NCBI GenBank assembly: GCA_964623815.1
Contig: CAZUVR010000015.1
Location: forward strand, 1-64,000
Source of the DNA: Chroococcopsis sp964623815
GTDB taxonomy: Bacteria > Cyanobacteriota > Cyanobacteriia > Cyanobacteriales > Microcystaceae
Direction: 5' to 3'
Length of the DNA stretch: 64,000 nucleotides
This document shows positions 7,886 to 17,223 of this stretch, one piece after another. The notes under the pieces are model-generated. The model did not search any database. It had not been told where the DNA came from and saw only the letters and a program-made list of their open reading frames with translations. The translations under genes and the position numbers were made by a program. Position 1 is the first letter of the stretch. Every line of letters begins with the position of its first letter.

Positions 7886-8476
7886 TTATTTTTTGTTGGC
7901 GAGTTTGCGTTTGTAAGCAGCACCGAAGGCAGCAGCGGTGGCAGCACCTAAGATGGTGAAGGGTTCAGGAACAGCACCTACGGTTAAAGTACCACCGAAC
8001 TGGGAGAATCCACCGATGGAGCTACCGGTGAAGAAACCTTGAGCAGGGTATATACCGTCGTCAGTCTGGAAGTACCCGTTTACGATACCTAAAGCGTAAG
8101 CCCCTGTGAAGCTAGTGGGAACTGTGTCGACTATACCTGGGGCGGTAGAGGGTATGATGCTAGTGAAGTAGAACTGGAAGTCAGGAGCGTCAAGAATAAG
8201 GGTATCGGGAGCGAGAGAGTTTAAGTCAGCGATGTCTTTGAAAGGATAAATTTCAGTACCGCCGGTAATGTAGGGCACGAAAGAATCAGTAGCACTACCC
8301 ACACCGAATAGATTAGAGTTTGAGTTTACTACATTTAAGGGCCCAGCGCTAGTAAAGGTCTGGAAGTTTAGGGTAGAGCCTGGGTTTAAAACTACAGCAT
8401 TGGCTGCACCAGCCTGTAAGAATAGAAAGCCTGTAGAAGATACTAAAGCTAGTGATGCGGCGATTGCGTTTTTCAT
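7886..8476 (-). CDS. PEP-CTERM sorting-signal exported protein
   Basis: A 196-residue exported protein. The signal peptide is MKNAIAASLALVSSTGFLFL with likely cleavage after GAANA. The mature part is low in charge and rich in Thr, Ser, Pro and Gly. It ends with VPEPFTILGAATAAAFGAAY and a basic tail, the PEP-CTERM tripartite signal recognised by exosortase. The ATG at 8476 is chosen over an in-frame TTG at 8512 because the 12 codons between are an AAC-repeat leader and the signal peptide starts at the ATG. Role: probably a surface or extracellular-matrix protein. No exosortase gene is in the window. Confidence 0.88.
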   Translation of the reverse strand: MKNAIAASLALVSSTGFLFLQAGAANAVVLNPGSTLNFQTFTSAGPLNVVNSNSNLFGVGSATDSFVPYITGGTEIYPFKDIADLNSLAPDTLILDAPDFQFYFTSIIPSTAPGIVDTVPTSFTGAYALGIVNGYFQTDDGIYPAQGFFTGSSIGGFSQFGGTLTVGAVPEPFTILGAATAAAFGAAYKRKLANKK

Positions 8477-8784
8477 AAATGTATTAGTTTTGTTGTTGTT
8501 GTTGTTTATCAAGTTATCAGCCTAATGTACATTTTAGTGTATAACTTATGTATAACTTATGTTTTTTTGTAAAATTTATAAATTTCAAAGATTTCCATAC
8601 ATATTGCTAATATGTGCCTGGAATAGCTTCTATCTACGAGGAAATGGCAATTTCAGCACCGGAGAAGATTAATATAATAGGAAAATCGTCTTCTAAAAAC
8701 CAGTAAGGTATTAAGTTATACATTATTAAGGCTTAACCGACAAATAATGTCAGAGTGAAAACCAGGCCGAAGAGGAATTTAATT

Positions 8785-10398
8785 TTACAGGTAGAACCGA
8801 TCGAACTCGATCGCCCCAGAGTCAGGACAACGGGTATCAAAACGATAACTGCTCACTTTCCCCTCTGCGGTATCAAGAATAGAAAATGCGGTAATTTCGT
8901 TGCTGGCTATATAGGGTAAAGGCTGGTTGTTTTCGTCTAGCAGGGGGTCGATATTGGGAACGATCGCCTCTAATCCATTGGGATCGGCTACACTAGCGTA
9001 GGGACTCCCTTCGGGCACTGGTCTTTTCTTCTCTCCTAGAAAAGCGCCGTAACTATTACCCACATTAGAAGACTCTAGATAATGGACACCTAGGGGACTT
9101 TGAAAACGATTCCACAGATGGCAATGACCGTAATAAACTAACTGCACTCCCGACGCTTCTAAAAGAGGTAGTAAGTCTTTAACAATATAATCTTTTTCTG
9201 GGGGATAATCGTAAGTCACACCGTTTATCTGGCCTTCTACATCATAAGCAATGTTCATTACGGGATCGGTAAATGGGGGCACTACATTACCCCCGAGGGA
9301 ATGGGGGGGGTGATGCAACATAACTATCTTGTATTTCGCCTCTTTAAAGTCCTTACTATTTAATTCCCGCTCGAGCCAGTTATATTGTTCGCTACCCTGA
9401 CGGATAGGCTCAAAAATATGTTGACCATAGCCCCATCTCTGGGGATGGGGTAGATCGACGGAGCGCTCTTGAAACCTGCCCCTGACATCGGGAGTCGTGA
9501 TGAATAAGCGCCAGATCTGGGTGACGTAGAGAACTACCAGACGGATCTCGCCAAAGCTGACGGCGTAGTAAGGGAACCCTGGTAAAGTGAAGATTTCCTG
9601 GTAGCTATCGACATTGAAAGAATTATCCCCGGTAGCTTCGCGTGCCTTCGGCATCGAACCGTCTGGATATAAGCGCCGGGCCACCTCACGCGGTATGGCA
9701 TCGTTAAACTGTTCGTTGAGGGGCTTATCAGGGGAAAAACGCCCCATCACCTCATGATTACCGATCGTCGTGAACAGGGGAGCGTTTTGAATGATCTCGC
9801 CGCCCTTATAGAGGGTGACAATCCCGTCTCTCTCCAGATGGTAATTAGCCCGGCCTTGCAGACAGGGAAAGAAGGAGCCGCCGCGAAAGTCGTCGAACCA
9901 TTCCGAGGCCCTATCGGCGACGTTGACTAAATCTCCCGCGTGGAATACCGCATCGATTTCTCCTACGGTTTCTACCACTTTCTGTAAATTGGCCGCCGTC
10001 ATCGGCATCAATTGATGATCGGAAGTGAGGAGTATTTTTAACCTTTTCTTGCCCGAGGGGGCGGGGGATAGTTTATATATATTACTTTTTATCTGGGTTT
10101 CTCCATCCCTACTGATGACTTGATAGGGAAGCGATCGATCTTCTATTAAATTTTCTATTTTCGCCTCGTGCCTCCAAATATCACGCGCGATAACCCGCCC
10201 GTAGTTCGGATAGATGCGGGAGTTTTCATCCTCCCGCATCTTCGATAATTTTTTCGTAGTGGCGATAACTCGGTTCTCGAAATTATCGCCGTAAATTACC
10301 ATATGTTCGCAGCCGAGGAATTCGGTAAACCAGACAACGTAAATACTATCCCGCGTGGGGCACTGTAAAAAAGGTTCGGTGAGGAGAGAGGGCGACAT
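8785..10398 (-). CDS. Metallophosphoesterase (calcineurin-like)
   Basis: A 537-residue protein with a dinuclear-metal phosphoesterase domain. Metal-ligand motifs appear in order: SDHQLM (an altered first DxH motif, near residue 126), HAGDLVN (near 153), TIGNHEV (near 214), MLHHPPHS (near 360) and YYGHCHLWNR (near 425). An N-terminal region of about 110 residues, with FN3-like strands, precedes it, as in purple acid phosphatases. No signal peptide is visible. Substrate unknown; nucleotide or phosphodiester hydrolysis is typical of the fold. It follows the CobN-like gene on the same strand after a 64-base gap and may be co-transcribed. Confidence 0.85.
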   Translation of the reverse strand: MSPSLLTEPFLQCPTRDSIYVVWFTEFLGCEHMVIYGDNFENRVIATTKKLSKMREDENSRIYPNYGRVIARDIWRHEAKIENLIEDRSLPYQVISRDGETQIKSNIYKLSPAPSGKKRLKILLTSDHQLMPMTAANLQKVVETVGEIDAVFHAGDLVNVADRASEWFDDFRGGSFFPCLQGRANYHLERDGIVTLYKGGEIIQNAPLFTTIGNHEVMGRFSPDKPLNEQFNDAIPREVARRLYPDGSMPKAREATGDNSFNVDSYQEIFTLPGFPYYAVSFGEIRLVVLYVTQIWRLFITTPDVRGRFQERSVDLPHPQRWGYGQHIFEPIRQGSEQYNWLERELNSKDFKEAKYKIVMLHHPPHSLGGNVVPPFTDPVMNIAYDVEGQINGVTYDYPPEKDYIVKDLLPLLEASGVQLVYYGHCHLWNRFQSPLGVHYLESSNVGNSYGAFLGEKKRPVPEGSPYASVADPNGLEAIVPNIDPLLDENNQPLPYIASNEITAFSILDTAEGKVSSYRFDTRCPDSGAIEFDRFYL

Positions 10399-10462
10399 AG
10401 ATTAAACTTCTGGTTGTTTCTTATCGTCGGGAAGTTCGGGAGAGCGCTGTATTTTAACATTA

Positions 10463-13400
10463 TCACAATCTAGCGATCGCTACTTTCTCTAACTCATCAT
10501 CCGCCAAGTCGTACAACTCCTGTAACTTCCTCAATTTCTCCTCATCCGCATTCCAGAAACCCCGCCCGCTTGCTTCTAACATCCGGCCGATGATATTTTT
10601 AAAAGCCTCGGGATTGGCCCGGCGTAGTTTTTCCGCCATCTCTTTATCGAAGGCGTATCTCTCGGCGGCTTCATCGTACACCCAATCTTCGGTGAATCTC
10701 GCCGTGCCCCCCCAGCCCACTAACGCCGTCATCCTTTGGGAAATCTCATAAGCACCACCGGAGCCTTGAGCCGCCATCGCCTCCCCCCATTTCGGATTCA
10801 ATAGCTTACTGCGGTACTCCAGCCTTAACACTTCCTCTAATTTACGCGGCGTGGTGTCTTGAGAGAAGCTCTCCACGAAAGAGGCGGTAACTCTCTTACC
10901 ACTCCGTTTCTCGGCGGCTAGTTTTAATCCCCCGGTGTTGCCGTAATATTCCTGAATGTCGGTTAGTCCGTATTCTACCGAGTCGATTTCTTGAACGATG
11001 CGATCGCTTGTCTGCAATAATTGTTGTAATATCTCGGGCCGCGCTTGCCCTTTATCCTTCCTGCCGTAGCTGAAACTATTTCTCTTCTCCCAAGTATTCC
11101 CCAATTCCTCGGAGCTTTCCCAGTTACCATCTACTACTTGATCGTTAACTAAAGAGCCGAAATCCCCGGCAGGATTAGAAAACAATCGAGCCGAAGCGTT
11201 TTCTATACCCTGACTTTTTAGGGCTAAGTAATGCTTCCGGATAAAGTTATCTTCCTCCGATTCTTTAGCTTCGGCGGCCCTTTGAAATAGGTCATCCAAT
11301 AACTCGATAATATTAACGAAAGTATCGCGGAAAATTCCCGACAGGTTAGCCAGTACATCTATGCGCGGGTGTCCCACTTCCGAGACGGGTTTTAACTCGT
11401 ATCTAACTATTCTGCCAGTGCCTTCTTTTACTGGCTCGGCTCCGACTAATTCTAGGAGAATACCGAGAGACTCCCCCTTTGTTTTGATTACGTCTAAACC
11501 CCAGAGTAATACCGCGATCGTTTCCGGGTAACTTCCGTGTTCGTCTATGTGTTGTTGGATTAATTTTTTAGCTATTTCCCTCCCTCTCTCATAAGCTCCG
11601 GGCGACGGCATACGATAGGGATCTAGAGCGTGTATATTACGTCCCGTGGGTAATACTCCCGCCCCATCCCTCAATAAATCTCCGCCCGGGGCAGGGGGTA
11701 TATATTCCCCGTTCAAACCTTTTAATAAATTGGTTAATTCTTCGGTGTTTCTATTGAGTAGAGAGACTATCTCTTTACCTTCTCTTACTCGCTCAGTATC
11801 TATATTCATAGCGTCTAGAGATACTATAGCTCTTAATTCTTGCTCCGAAATACCATCAAAGTAAGCTTTTAAATAGGATTCAATCCCCTCTTTATCTGGG
11901 GCTTCTCCGAGGGTATGTAAACCAGAAGAAAATAGCCGGGATTCTACTACACCGAGATAGTTATACACCTTGACAAAATAATCGATTAATGCGTATCTAC
12001 TGAAGAGTTTCGCATTCTCTAAAGTGAAAGCGATTCCCTGTTTTTCGGCAGTTTCAAACGGGCAATCACTAGTTAATCCGGTATCTACAATTTTCTGACA
12101 AATTACATCTCTAAGAGCATAATTCTTCTCAGGGTCTTCTCTAAACTCGGTGATTAAATCTTTTAAACTCATTAATTCTTTATACAATCCCGCCCTGCCG
12201 TAGGGAGGCACATTATAGGAAATTAACACCCCATAACCCCGTCTCTTAGCGAGCATCGATTCCGAGGGATTATTAGCCGCGTATAGATATAAATTGGGTA
12301 GATTACCTAATAATATATCAGACCAGGAATAACCCGTATTTCCTAACGGTGAGCCGGGTAGCCATTCTACCGTACCGTGCATACCGAAATGAATGACGGC
12401 GTTAGGTTGATAATCTTTCTGCAACCACTCATAAAAGGCTGCGTACTGTGGGTGTGGTGTTAAGTCTTTCTCGAACATCAACCGCATCGGATCGCCAGAT
12501 AAGCCTAGGGGCGGTTGTACTCCTATCCACACATTTCCTAATTCTATCCCGCCGATATAATAGTCATCACCTATAGTTTTTATACCGCTATCTTTTAGGG
12601 ATTTCCATTGTTTTTCAATGCGGGAAGTTAGTAAGTAACCTAACCAATTTTCAAGTTGACGCACCGAAACCGTATTGGATTCGGGAGTTAATAAATTCTC
12701 GTTGTCGGCATCTTTTACCCGTCTGATGATTTCTTCCCCATCTTCGGGAATTTCGCCCACACTATAACCCTGTTGTCTTAGGGCCTGAAGTAATTTAATC
12801 AGACTGCGGGGTACATTTAATAATGCGGCCGTGCCAGTTGCGCCGTAGCCAGGAGGGAAACCGTAGAGGATGATAGCTAACTTTCTTTGGGCTGGGGGTG
12901 TATTCCTCAACTTAATCCAGTTTTTTAATCTACCGATGAGGCGTTTTACTCTTTCCGGGATGAGATAGATTTTTTCACCCACTAAGCCGCCCAATGGTAT
13001 AGTATCTATCGCACCATCTAACTCGGGCAGAGCATACAACACCACACTCTGTAAGCCGCCTATCCCCTGCCGAGTCCAAGAATGTATATCCTGTATCAAT
13101 AGGGGCGCGGCTACAAAATAGGGAATATTCTTGGCGCTTAAAATTCGTTTCGCCACTTCTACCTGTCTGCCTGCTTCCATCGAGCCGGCGGGGCCACCCA
13201 CTAAGGGGAAACCAATCGTAGACACGATTGCCGATACTTCTACCGCATCTTGGCTCAGAGAAGGCGTTTCTATATTTACTAACTTCCTCTGTTGTTGCTC
13301 ATAGTCGGTAGTAAACCAATCCCTAACCACCGTATGCCCTTCCACCCCGTTGATAAATACAGGTAGGGGAATTAATCCCCCGGCTTCAAAGGAGCGGATG

Positions 13401-14167
13401 AGTTGCCCGATATAGGGCTGTTTACTGATGACGTGTTTTCTATACAGGAGAATCCCGATTACCGACGCACCCGCCGGGGGCTTCTTATATTGCCGATACC
13501 AATCTAGATACTCGCGGGGGGTGAGAAAATAACCAGTTGCATCCGGATGTAATAAGCCTTTATTAGGAGTCTCTATAACCTCGGGAATCTCACCGACTCT
13601 TAAGCCTAAATATTTTTCTGCTATCACCCAACACATGGCTGCTACATTTTCCACGCCGCCAGCATTCCAGTAACCGTAGATAATCAGCCAGTTGCGTAAA
13701 TCTTGAACTTTCTTCGCGGGGATGAATTTCAGTAAGTTGGGCCCGGTTTTGAGAAAGCTGATATATCCGGCTAACTTATCTTCTTCTCTGCCGTTGGAGA
13801 ATTTACTGAGGATAAACTGTATCGGTTTCGGCATCCCCTTGGGTTTATCACCGATGAGGAATTTACCGAGGCGGGTGAGGCTCATTAATTCTAAGGCCGA
13901 CTCAAAAACGAGACGGATAGGGATAGACTCGACTCTTTCTCGTAACCACATCACTGCATCGTAATCGAATACTAAGCTAGCGAAGAAAACATCGGCACTT
14001 TCTAGGGCTATTTCTACTTTATCGGGTTGAGTTACGATCGCCCTATCATCGAACACGATAACATCTAGCTCCGGACATCGGGATGTAGCCAGTTGTGCCG
14101 CCTGTCTATATAAGTCGCCGTTGAAGGTTTCAAAACCGGCGATTAACACTATCCGTTTCTTCACCAT
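10463..14167 (-). CDS. Cobaltochelatase CobN / Mg-chelatase subunit H family protein
   Basis: A 1234-residue large chelatase subunit. It has the N-terminal DUF3479-like part, then VIGILLYRKHVISKQPYIGQL, YGFPPGYGATGTAALLNVP, HFGMHGTVEWLPG (about residues 590-602) and YAANNPSESMLAKRRGYG. The GxHGxxEWLPG loop marks the CobN/ChlH porphyrin-binding core. Cyanobacteria carry two paralogues: true ChlH (about 1330 residues) and a shorter one often named CobN (Slr1211 type). Length and the EWLPG rather than EFMPG loop place this with the shorter type, so cobalt insertion into the corrin ring is the likelier role. It needs AAA+ partners, which are not in this window. Confidence 0.85.
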   Translation of the reverse strand: MVKKRIVLIAGFETFNGDLYRQAAQLATSRCPELDVIVFDDRAIVTQPDKVEIALESADVFFASLVFDYDAVMWLRERVESIPIRLVFESALELMSLTRLGKFLIGDKPKGMPKPIQFILSKFSNGREEDKLAGYISFLKTGPNLLKFIPAKKVQDLRNWLIIYGYWNAGGVENVAAMCWVIAEKYLGLRVGEIPEVIETPNKGLLHPDATGYFLTPREYLDWYRQYKKPPAGASVIGILLYRKHVISKQPYIGQLIRSFEAGGLIPLPVFINGVEGHTVVRDWFTTDYEQQQRKLVNIETPSLSQDAVEVSAIVSTIGFPLVGGPAGSMEAGRQVEVAKRILSAKNIPYFVAAPLLIQDIHSWTRQGIGGLQSVVLYALPELDGAIDTIPLGGLVGEKIYLIPERVKRLIGRLKNWIKLRNTPPAQRKLAIILYGFPPGYGATGTAALLNVPRSLIKLLQALRQQGYSVGEIPEDGEEIIRRVKDADNENLLTPESNTVSVRQLENWLGYLLTSRIEKQWKSLKDSGIKTIGDDYYIGGIELGNVWIGVQPPLGLSGDPMRLMFEKDLTPHPQYAAFYEWLQKDYQPNAVIHFGMHGTVEWLPGSPLGNTGYSWSDILLGNLPNLYLYAANNPSESMLAKRRGYGVLISYNVPPYGRAGLYKELMSLKDLITEFREDPEKNYALRDVICQKIVDTGLTSDCPFETAEKQGIAFTLENAKLFSRYALIDYFVKVYNYLGVVESRLFSSGLHTLGEAPDKEGIESYLKAYFDGISEQELRAIVSLDAMNIDTERVREGKEIVSLLNRNTEELTNLLKGLNGEYIPPAPGGDLLRDGAGVLPTGRNIHALDPYRMPSPGAYERGREIAKKLIQQHIDEHGSYPETIAVLLWGLDVIKTKGESLGILLELVGAEPVKEGTGRIVRYELKPVSEVGHPRIDVLANLSGIFRDTFVNIIELLDDLFQRAAEAKESEEDNFIRKHYLALKSQGIENASARLFSNPAGDFGSLVNDQVVDGNWESSEELGNTWEKRNSFSYGRKDKGQARPEILQQLLQTSDRIVQEIDSVEYGLTDIQEYYGNTGGLKLAAEKRSGKRVTASFVESFSQDTTPRKLEEVLRLEYRSKLLNPKWGEAMAAQGSGGAYEISQRMTALVGWGGTARFTEDWVYDEAAERYAFDKEMAEKLRRANPEAFKNIIGRMLEASGRGFWNADEEKLRKLQELYDLADDELEKVAIARL

Positions 14168-14235
14168 CCGCCCTGCTCTTAAATAAACGTTACATTTCTA
14201 TTCTATAGCAGTGAGAAATGAGAAGTGAGGCCCGG

Positions 14236-15153
14236 TTACTCTTGAGCGGCGAAACGGCGCAATAAGTCTTCACGACTCGCGCTTAATAATAGGGGGCTAT
14301 ATTCTTCGGGGGGTAATTTTAATAAGCTTTCTATAACTGCCTCGAAACCGCTATCTAACCGCCCGAAACGGTTTTGTAAGAGGGTTTGGATGAGAATTCT
14401 TTGAGCTTCCTCCCGCCCTTGTTGAAGTCCTTGTTGAAGTCCTTCTTCTCGCCCTTCTTGTTTGGTGGCTTCTTTCCACTGGAGATAAGTTTGTGATAAA
14501 GACATAAACAACTCTCTTTCTTCTGGTTCTAATAAATTGCTAATTTCTACGCTCACCCGCCAACTAACTAATAATTCCATCACATTCTGACGGATTACGT
14601 CATCTTCGGGTAAAGCTAGTAATTCCCTCACCGCCGTTAGTTGGGTTTGTCCCCTTCCTAATAGGCGTAGCCATAGGGTATCCCGGTTGACGGGTAATCT
14701 GTTAATACTGATTATAGCCGTCCTCAATAATCGCGGTAGGAAGTAAACACCTTCTGGATAATTCTCTAAATCTAACCCTGCGCCCAATCCTTCGATGAGG
14801 GTATCACTAGCGGAGGTGGTTAGTATCCATAGATAAGGTAACTCATCCTCCCCATAACCCCTATTCTCCCGCCTCGCCGCCCGGACTTTCTCGGCACATA
14901 CGGCGTACAGTTTCAGTAGGCAGTTTCTTACTTCTGATGGTGTGGGTGGATTGCGATAAGCTTCAATGAGCGCGGTTCGCGAAACTATCTTTCCCAATAA
15001 CCCCAAGTAATCGGTGTTTACGCCCGGGTTAGGCGAGAAATATACGTCTATCTGACGGGTTTCGTCGCTCACTTCTTTACTCGTTTCTACTGTGCCTAAG
15101 GGCTTCAATAATTCTTCGAGGTAATTTTTGGCGAATTGGTCGTGAGGATTCAT
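14236..15153 (-). CDS. Rpn/PD-(D/E)XK-type transposase-related family protein of cyanobacteria
   Basis: A 305-residue protein. The N-terminal half starts with HDQFAKNYLEELLKPLG and QIDVYFSP, the layout of the cyanobacterial relatives of recombination-promoting nucleases. A linker rich in QEGREEGLQQGLQQGREEAQ (about residues 235-256) follows, and the tail LLQNRFGRLDSGFEAVIESL is the usual C-terminus of this family (DUF4351-like). Such genes occur in many variable copies per cyanobacterial genome. The linker is encoded by a 12-bp tandem repeat. Whether it is an active nuclease cannot be told by eye. It sits alone between the CobN-like gene and tyrS. Confidence 0.7.
   Translation of the reverse strand: MNPHDQFAKNYLEELLKPLGTVETSKEVSDETRQIDVYFSPNPGVNTDYLGLLGKIVSRTALIEAYRNPPTPSEVRNCLLKLYAVCAEKVRAARRENRGYGEDELPYLWILTTSASDTLIEGLGAGLDLENYPEGVYFLPRLLRTAIISINRLPVNRDTLWLRLLGRGQTQLTAVRELLALPEDDVIRQNVMELLVSWRVSVEISNLLEPEERELFMSLSQTYLQWKEATKQEGREEGLQQGLQQGREEAQRILIQTLLQNRFGRLDSGFEAVIESLLKLPPEEYSPLLLSASREDLLRRFAAQE
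14418..14441. repeat. Perfect 12-bp tandem repeat inside the Rpn-like gene
   Basis: CTTGTTGAAGTC occurs twice in tandem (14418-14429 and 14430-14441), followed by a degenerate third unit. It encodes the repeated GLQQ linker, and the unit is a multiple of three, so slippage would change linker length without breaking the frame. Confidence 0.85.
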
Positions 15154-15222
15154 CGCTATCGGAGTAAGTTAATCTTCTCAAGGGGTAACTCAGGGTACAT
15201 AATAAACCCAACTCCCCTAATT

Positions 15223-16440
15223 CTAATTAACTAAACGGATAAATTTATTTTTACCCACTTGTAAAATTTTTCCAGCTAAGGATTCTGGGGTGTCAAAACT
15301 GAGATTAACATCACTCACCTTTTCAGCATCTAACCTAACAGCACCGCCCTGTATTTGTCTCCTACCTTCACCGCTACTATTACACAGTCCACTAGCCCCC
15401 AGTAAGTAGAATAATTTCACCGGGAAAGTTACTCCCGATAAAGAAAATTCGGGGATGGCTTCCGCACCGGCCACGTTACCTTTTAACACCAAATCTTGGG
15501 CCGTTTTCTGGGCGTTTTGCGCCGCGTCTACACCGTGAAACTGAGAGACTACCTCTAGGGCTAAACGTTTTTGATTCTCCCTGGGATTATCTGATAACGA
15601 ATCTAGGGGTAAATTTGTCAATAGTTCGTAATAATCTTTTATCAAACTATCGGGTGTTTTTTCCAGTTTGGAATACATAGATAAAGCATCTTCCCTTAAC
15701 CCCACATAGTTATTAAGTGACTTAGACATTTTCTGTGTGCCGTCAGTGCCGAGGAGGATGGGCAGGAGTAACCCAAATTGGGGCTTCTTACCGAAGTGTC
15801 TCTGTAAATCCCTCCCTACGGCAATGTTAAACTTTTGATCGGTGCCGCCTAACTCGACATCGGCATCAATCATCACCGAGTCATAGCCCTGCATTAACGG
15901 ATAGAGGAATTCATGGAGAAAGATGGGGGTTTCTTTACCGTATCGCTCCGCAAAACCTTCTTTCGCTAACATCTGCCCTACCGTCATCGTCGATAGTAGG
16001 TTAAGTATTTGAGCTAAATCTAGGGGGGCCAGCCACTCCGAGTTATAGCGAATTTCTAAGCGCCCAGGAGTATCGAAATCTAAAATAGGGCGTAATTGGT
16101 CGAGATATTCTTTGGCATTCTCCCGCACTTGCTCGCTCGTTAGTTGTTTCCTCACTTCCGATTTACCGGTGGGGTCGCCGATTTGTGCGGTAAAATCACC
16201 GATGATGACTACCGCCGTATGTCCCGCATCTTGGAAAGCTCGTAGTTTCCGGAAGGGTATACTATGACCGAGGTGGATTTCTGTGCCAGTGGGGTCTATA
16301 CCTAGCTTAACCCGTAGAGGGCGATCGATCTCCTTCAACAAGGCCGCGAGATTTTCGCTTTTATCCTCGGAGTCTTTTTGATTGGGGAAAATTTCACTCG
16401 TACCCCGATATAGCCAGTCAAGGTTATGGGCAACAGTCAT
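15223..16440 (-). CDS. tyrS: Tyrosyl-tRNA synthetase
   Basis: A 405-residue class I aminoacyl-tRNA synthetase that charges tRNA-Tyr. The HIGH motif is present as HLGH (residues 56-59) and the KMSKS loop as KMSKS (237-241). The tyrosine pocket contains MQGYDS and GGTDQKFN. The last 60 residues form an S4 RNA-binding domain (SGEGRRQIQGGAVRL). The lysine-type KMSKS loop and the length fit the bacterial TyrZ-like branch. The start ATG at 16440 fits the family. There is no T-box in the upstream 90 bases, as expected for a cyanobacterium. Confidence 0.95.
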   Translation of the reverse strand: MTVAHNLDWLYRGTSEIFPNQKDSEDKSENLAALLKEIDRPLRVKLGIDPTGTEIHLGHSIPFRKLRAFQDAGHTAVVIIGDFTAQIGDPTGKSEVRKQLTSEQVRENAKEYLDQLRPILDFDTPGRLEIRYNSEWLAPLDLAQILNLLSTMTVGQMLAKEGFAERYGKETPIFLHEFLYPLMQGYDSVMIDADVELGGTDQKFNIAVGRDLQRHFGKKPQFGLLLPILLGTDGTQKMSKSLNNYVGLREDALSMYSKLEKTPDSLIKDYYELLTNLPLDSLSDNPRENQKRLALEVVSQFHGVDAAQNAQKTAQDLVLKGNVAGAEAIPEFSLSGVTFPVKLFYLLGASGLCNSSGEGRRQIQGGAVRLDAEKVSDVNLSFDTPESLAGKILQVGKNKFIRLVN

Positions 16441-16530
16441 AGTAAGTCATCAGAACACAGATCACAATTTTGCCACAGTCAGACACTGTTTGTATCTTTA
16501 ACGTTTTTGAGCGGAGGTAGCTTTGTTACT

Positions 16531-17154
16531 TTAAATCCAAACTCGTCTCAAATTCAAAACAAACCCTGCTAGCACATCTTCCCCAGAAAGTTCGATGGGA
16601 TTGTCTAATATTTCTACTTCTTTGCCTTGACGATAAATTTCTACCCGTCTGTTTTGCGGGTCGATTAGCCATCCTAATCTCGCTCCATTAGCCAAATATT
16701 CCTGCATTTTGGCTTTTAGTGTAGGTAAGCTATCTGATTCGGAGCGAAGTTCAATGATAAAATCAGGGCAGAGAGGAACGAAACCTTTTCTTTCTTGGGG
16801 GGTAAGAGCTTGCCAACGTTCTCGACTAACCCAAGAAGCATCGGGAGAACGATCTGCCCCATTTGGTAGTCTAAATCCAGTAGAAGAGTCGAATCCTTCG
16901 CCGGAATGCTCATTTTCTTCACACCAGCGAGCGAGTTGCCCGGTAATGTTAAAATTCCTTTGACCTGATTCTCCACCTGTAGGGGGGTTCACGATTAACT
17001 CTCCTTCCGATGTTCGCTCTAGCCTTAAGTCACGATTTACGGCCGCTAACGCCTCGAATTGTTCTTGCGTGACTTGCAAAGCGATCGCAAGAGGCAGTTC
17101 AAGATATAGGCTTTCTGCTGACGTTTGGGTAGTATTATTCTCATACTGAACCAT
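16531..17154 (-). CDS. Uma2-family (DUF820) PD-(D/E)XK nuclease-fold protein
   Basis: A 207-residue member of the Uma2/DUF820 family, greatly expanded in cyanobacteria. Family landmarks are LTRE-type EGELIVNPPTGGESGQRN, the GFRLPNGADRSPDASWVSRERW strand-turn and CPDFIIELRSESDSL with the putative nuclease Asp and Glu, then AKMQEYLANGARLGWLIDP. Biological role unknown. It is flanked by housekeeping genes, which is typical for these scattered copies. Confidence 0.92.
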   Translation of the reverse strand: MVQYENNTTQTSAESLYLELPLAIALQVTQEQFEALAAVNRDLRLERTSEGELIVNPPTGGESGQRNFNITGQLARWCEENEHSGEGFDSSTGFRLPNGADRSPDASWVSRERWQALTPQERKGFVPLCPDFIIELRSESDSLPTLKAKMQEYLANGARLGWLIDPQNRRVEIYRQGKEVEILDNPIELSGEDVLAGFVLNLRRVWI

Positions 17155-17223
17155 AGGACTAAACTGACCGTAAATAAAATGTTTCGGGGCGGTTGTCGGT
17201 ACTTACCGCCCGCGCAACAGATT

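Noticed and set aside
8480..8512. TTG start and AAC-repeat leader for the PEP-CTERM protein
   Set aside because: The Asn-rich leader would precede the signal peptide; the ATG at 8476 starts exactly at it.
14418..14460. Short tandem repeat as a CRISPR-like array
   Set aside because: The units are adjacent with no spacers and lie in a coding frame.
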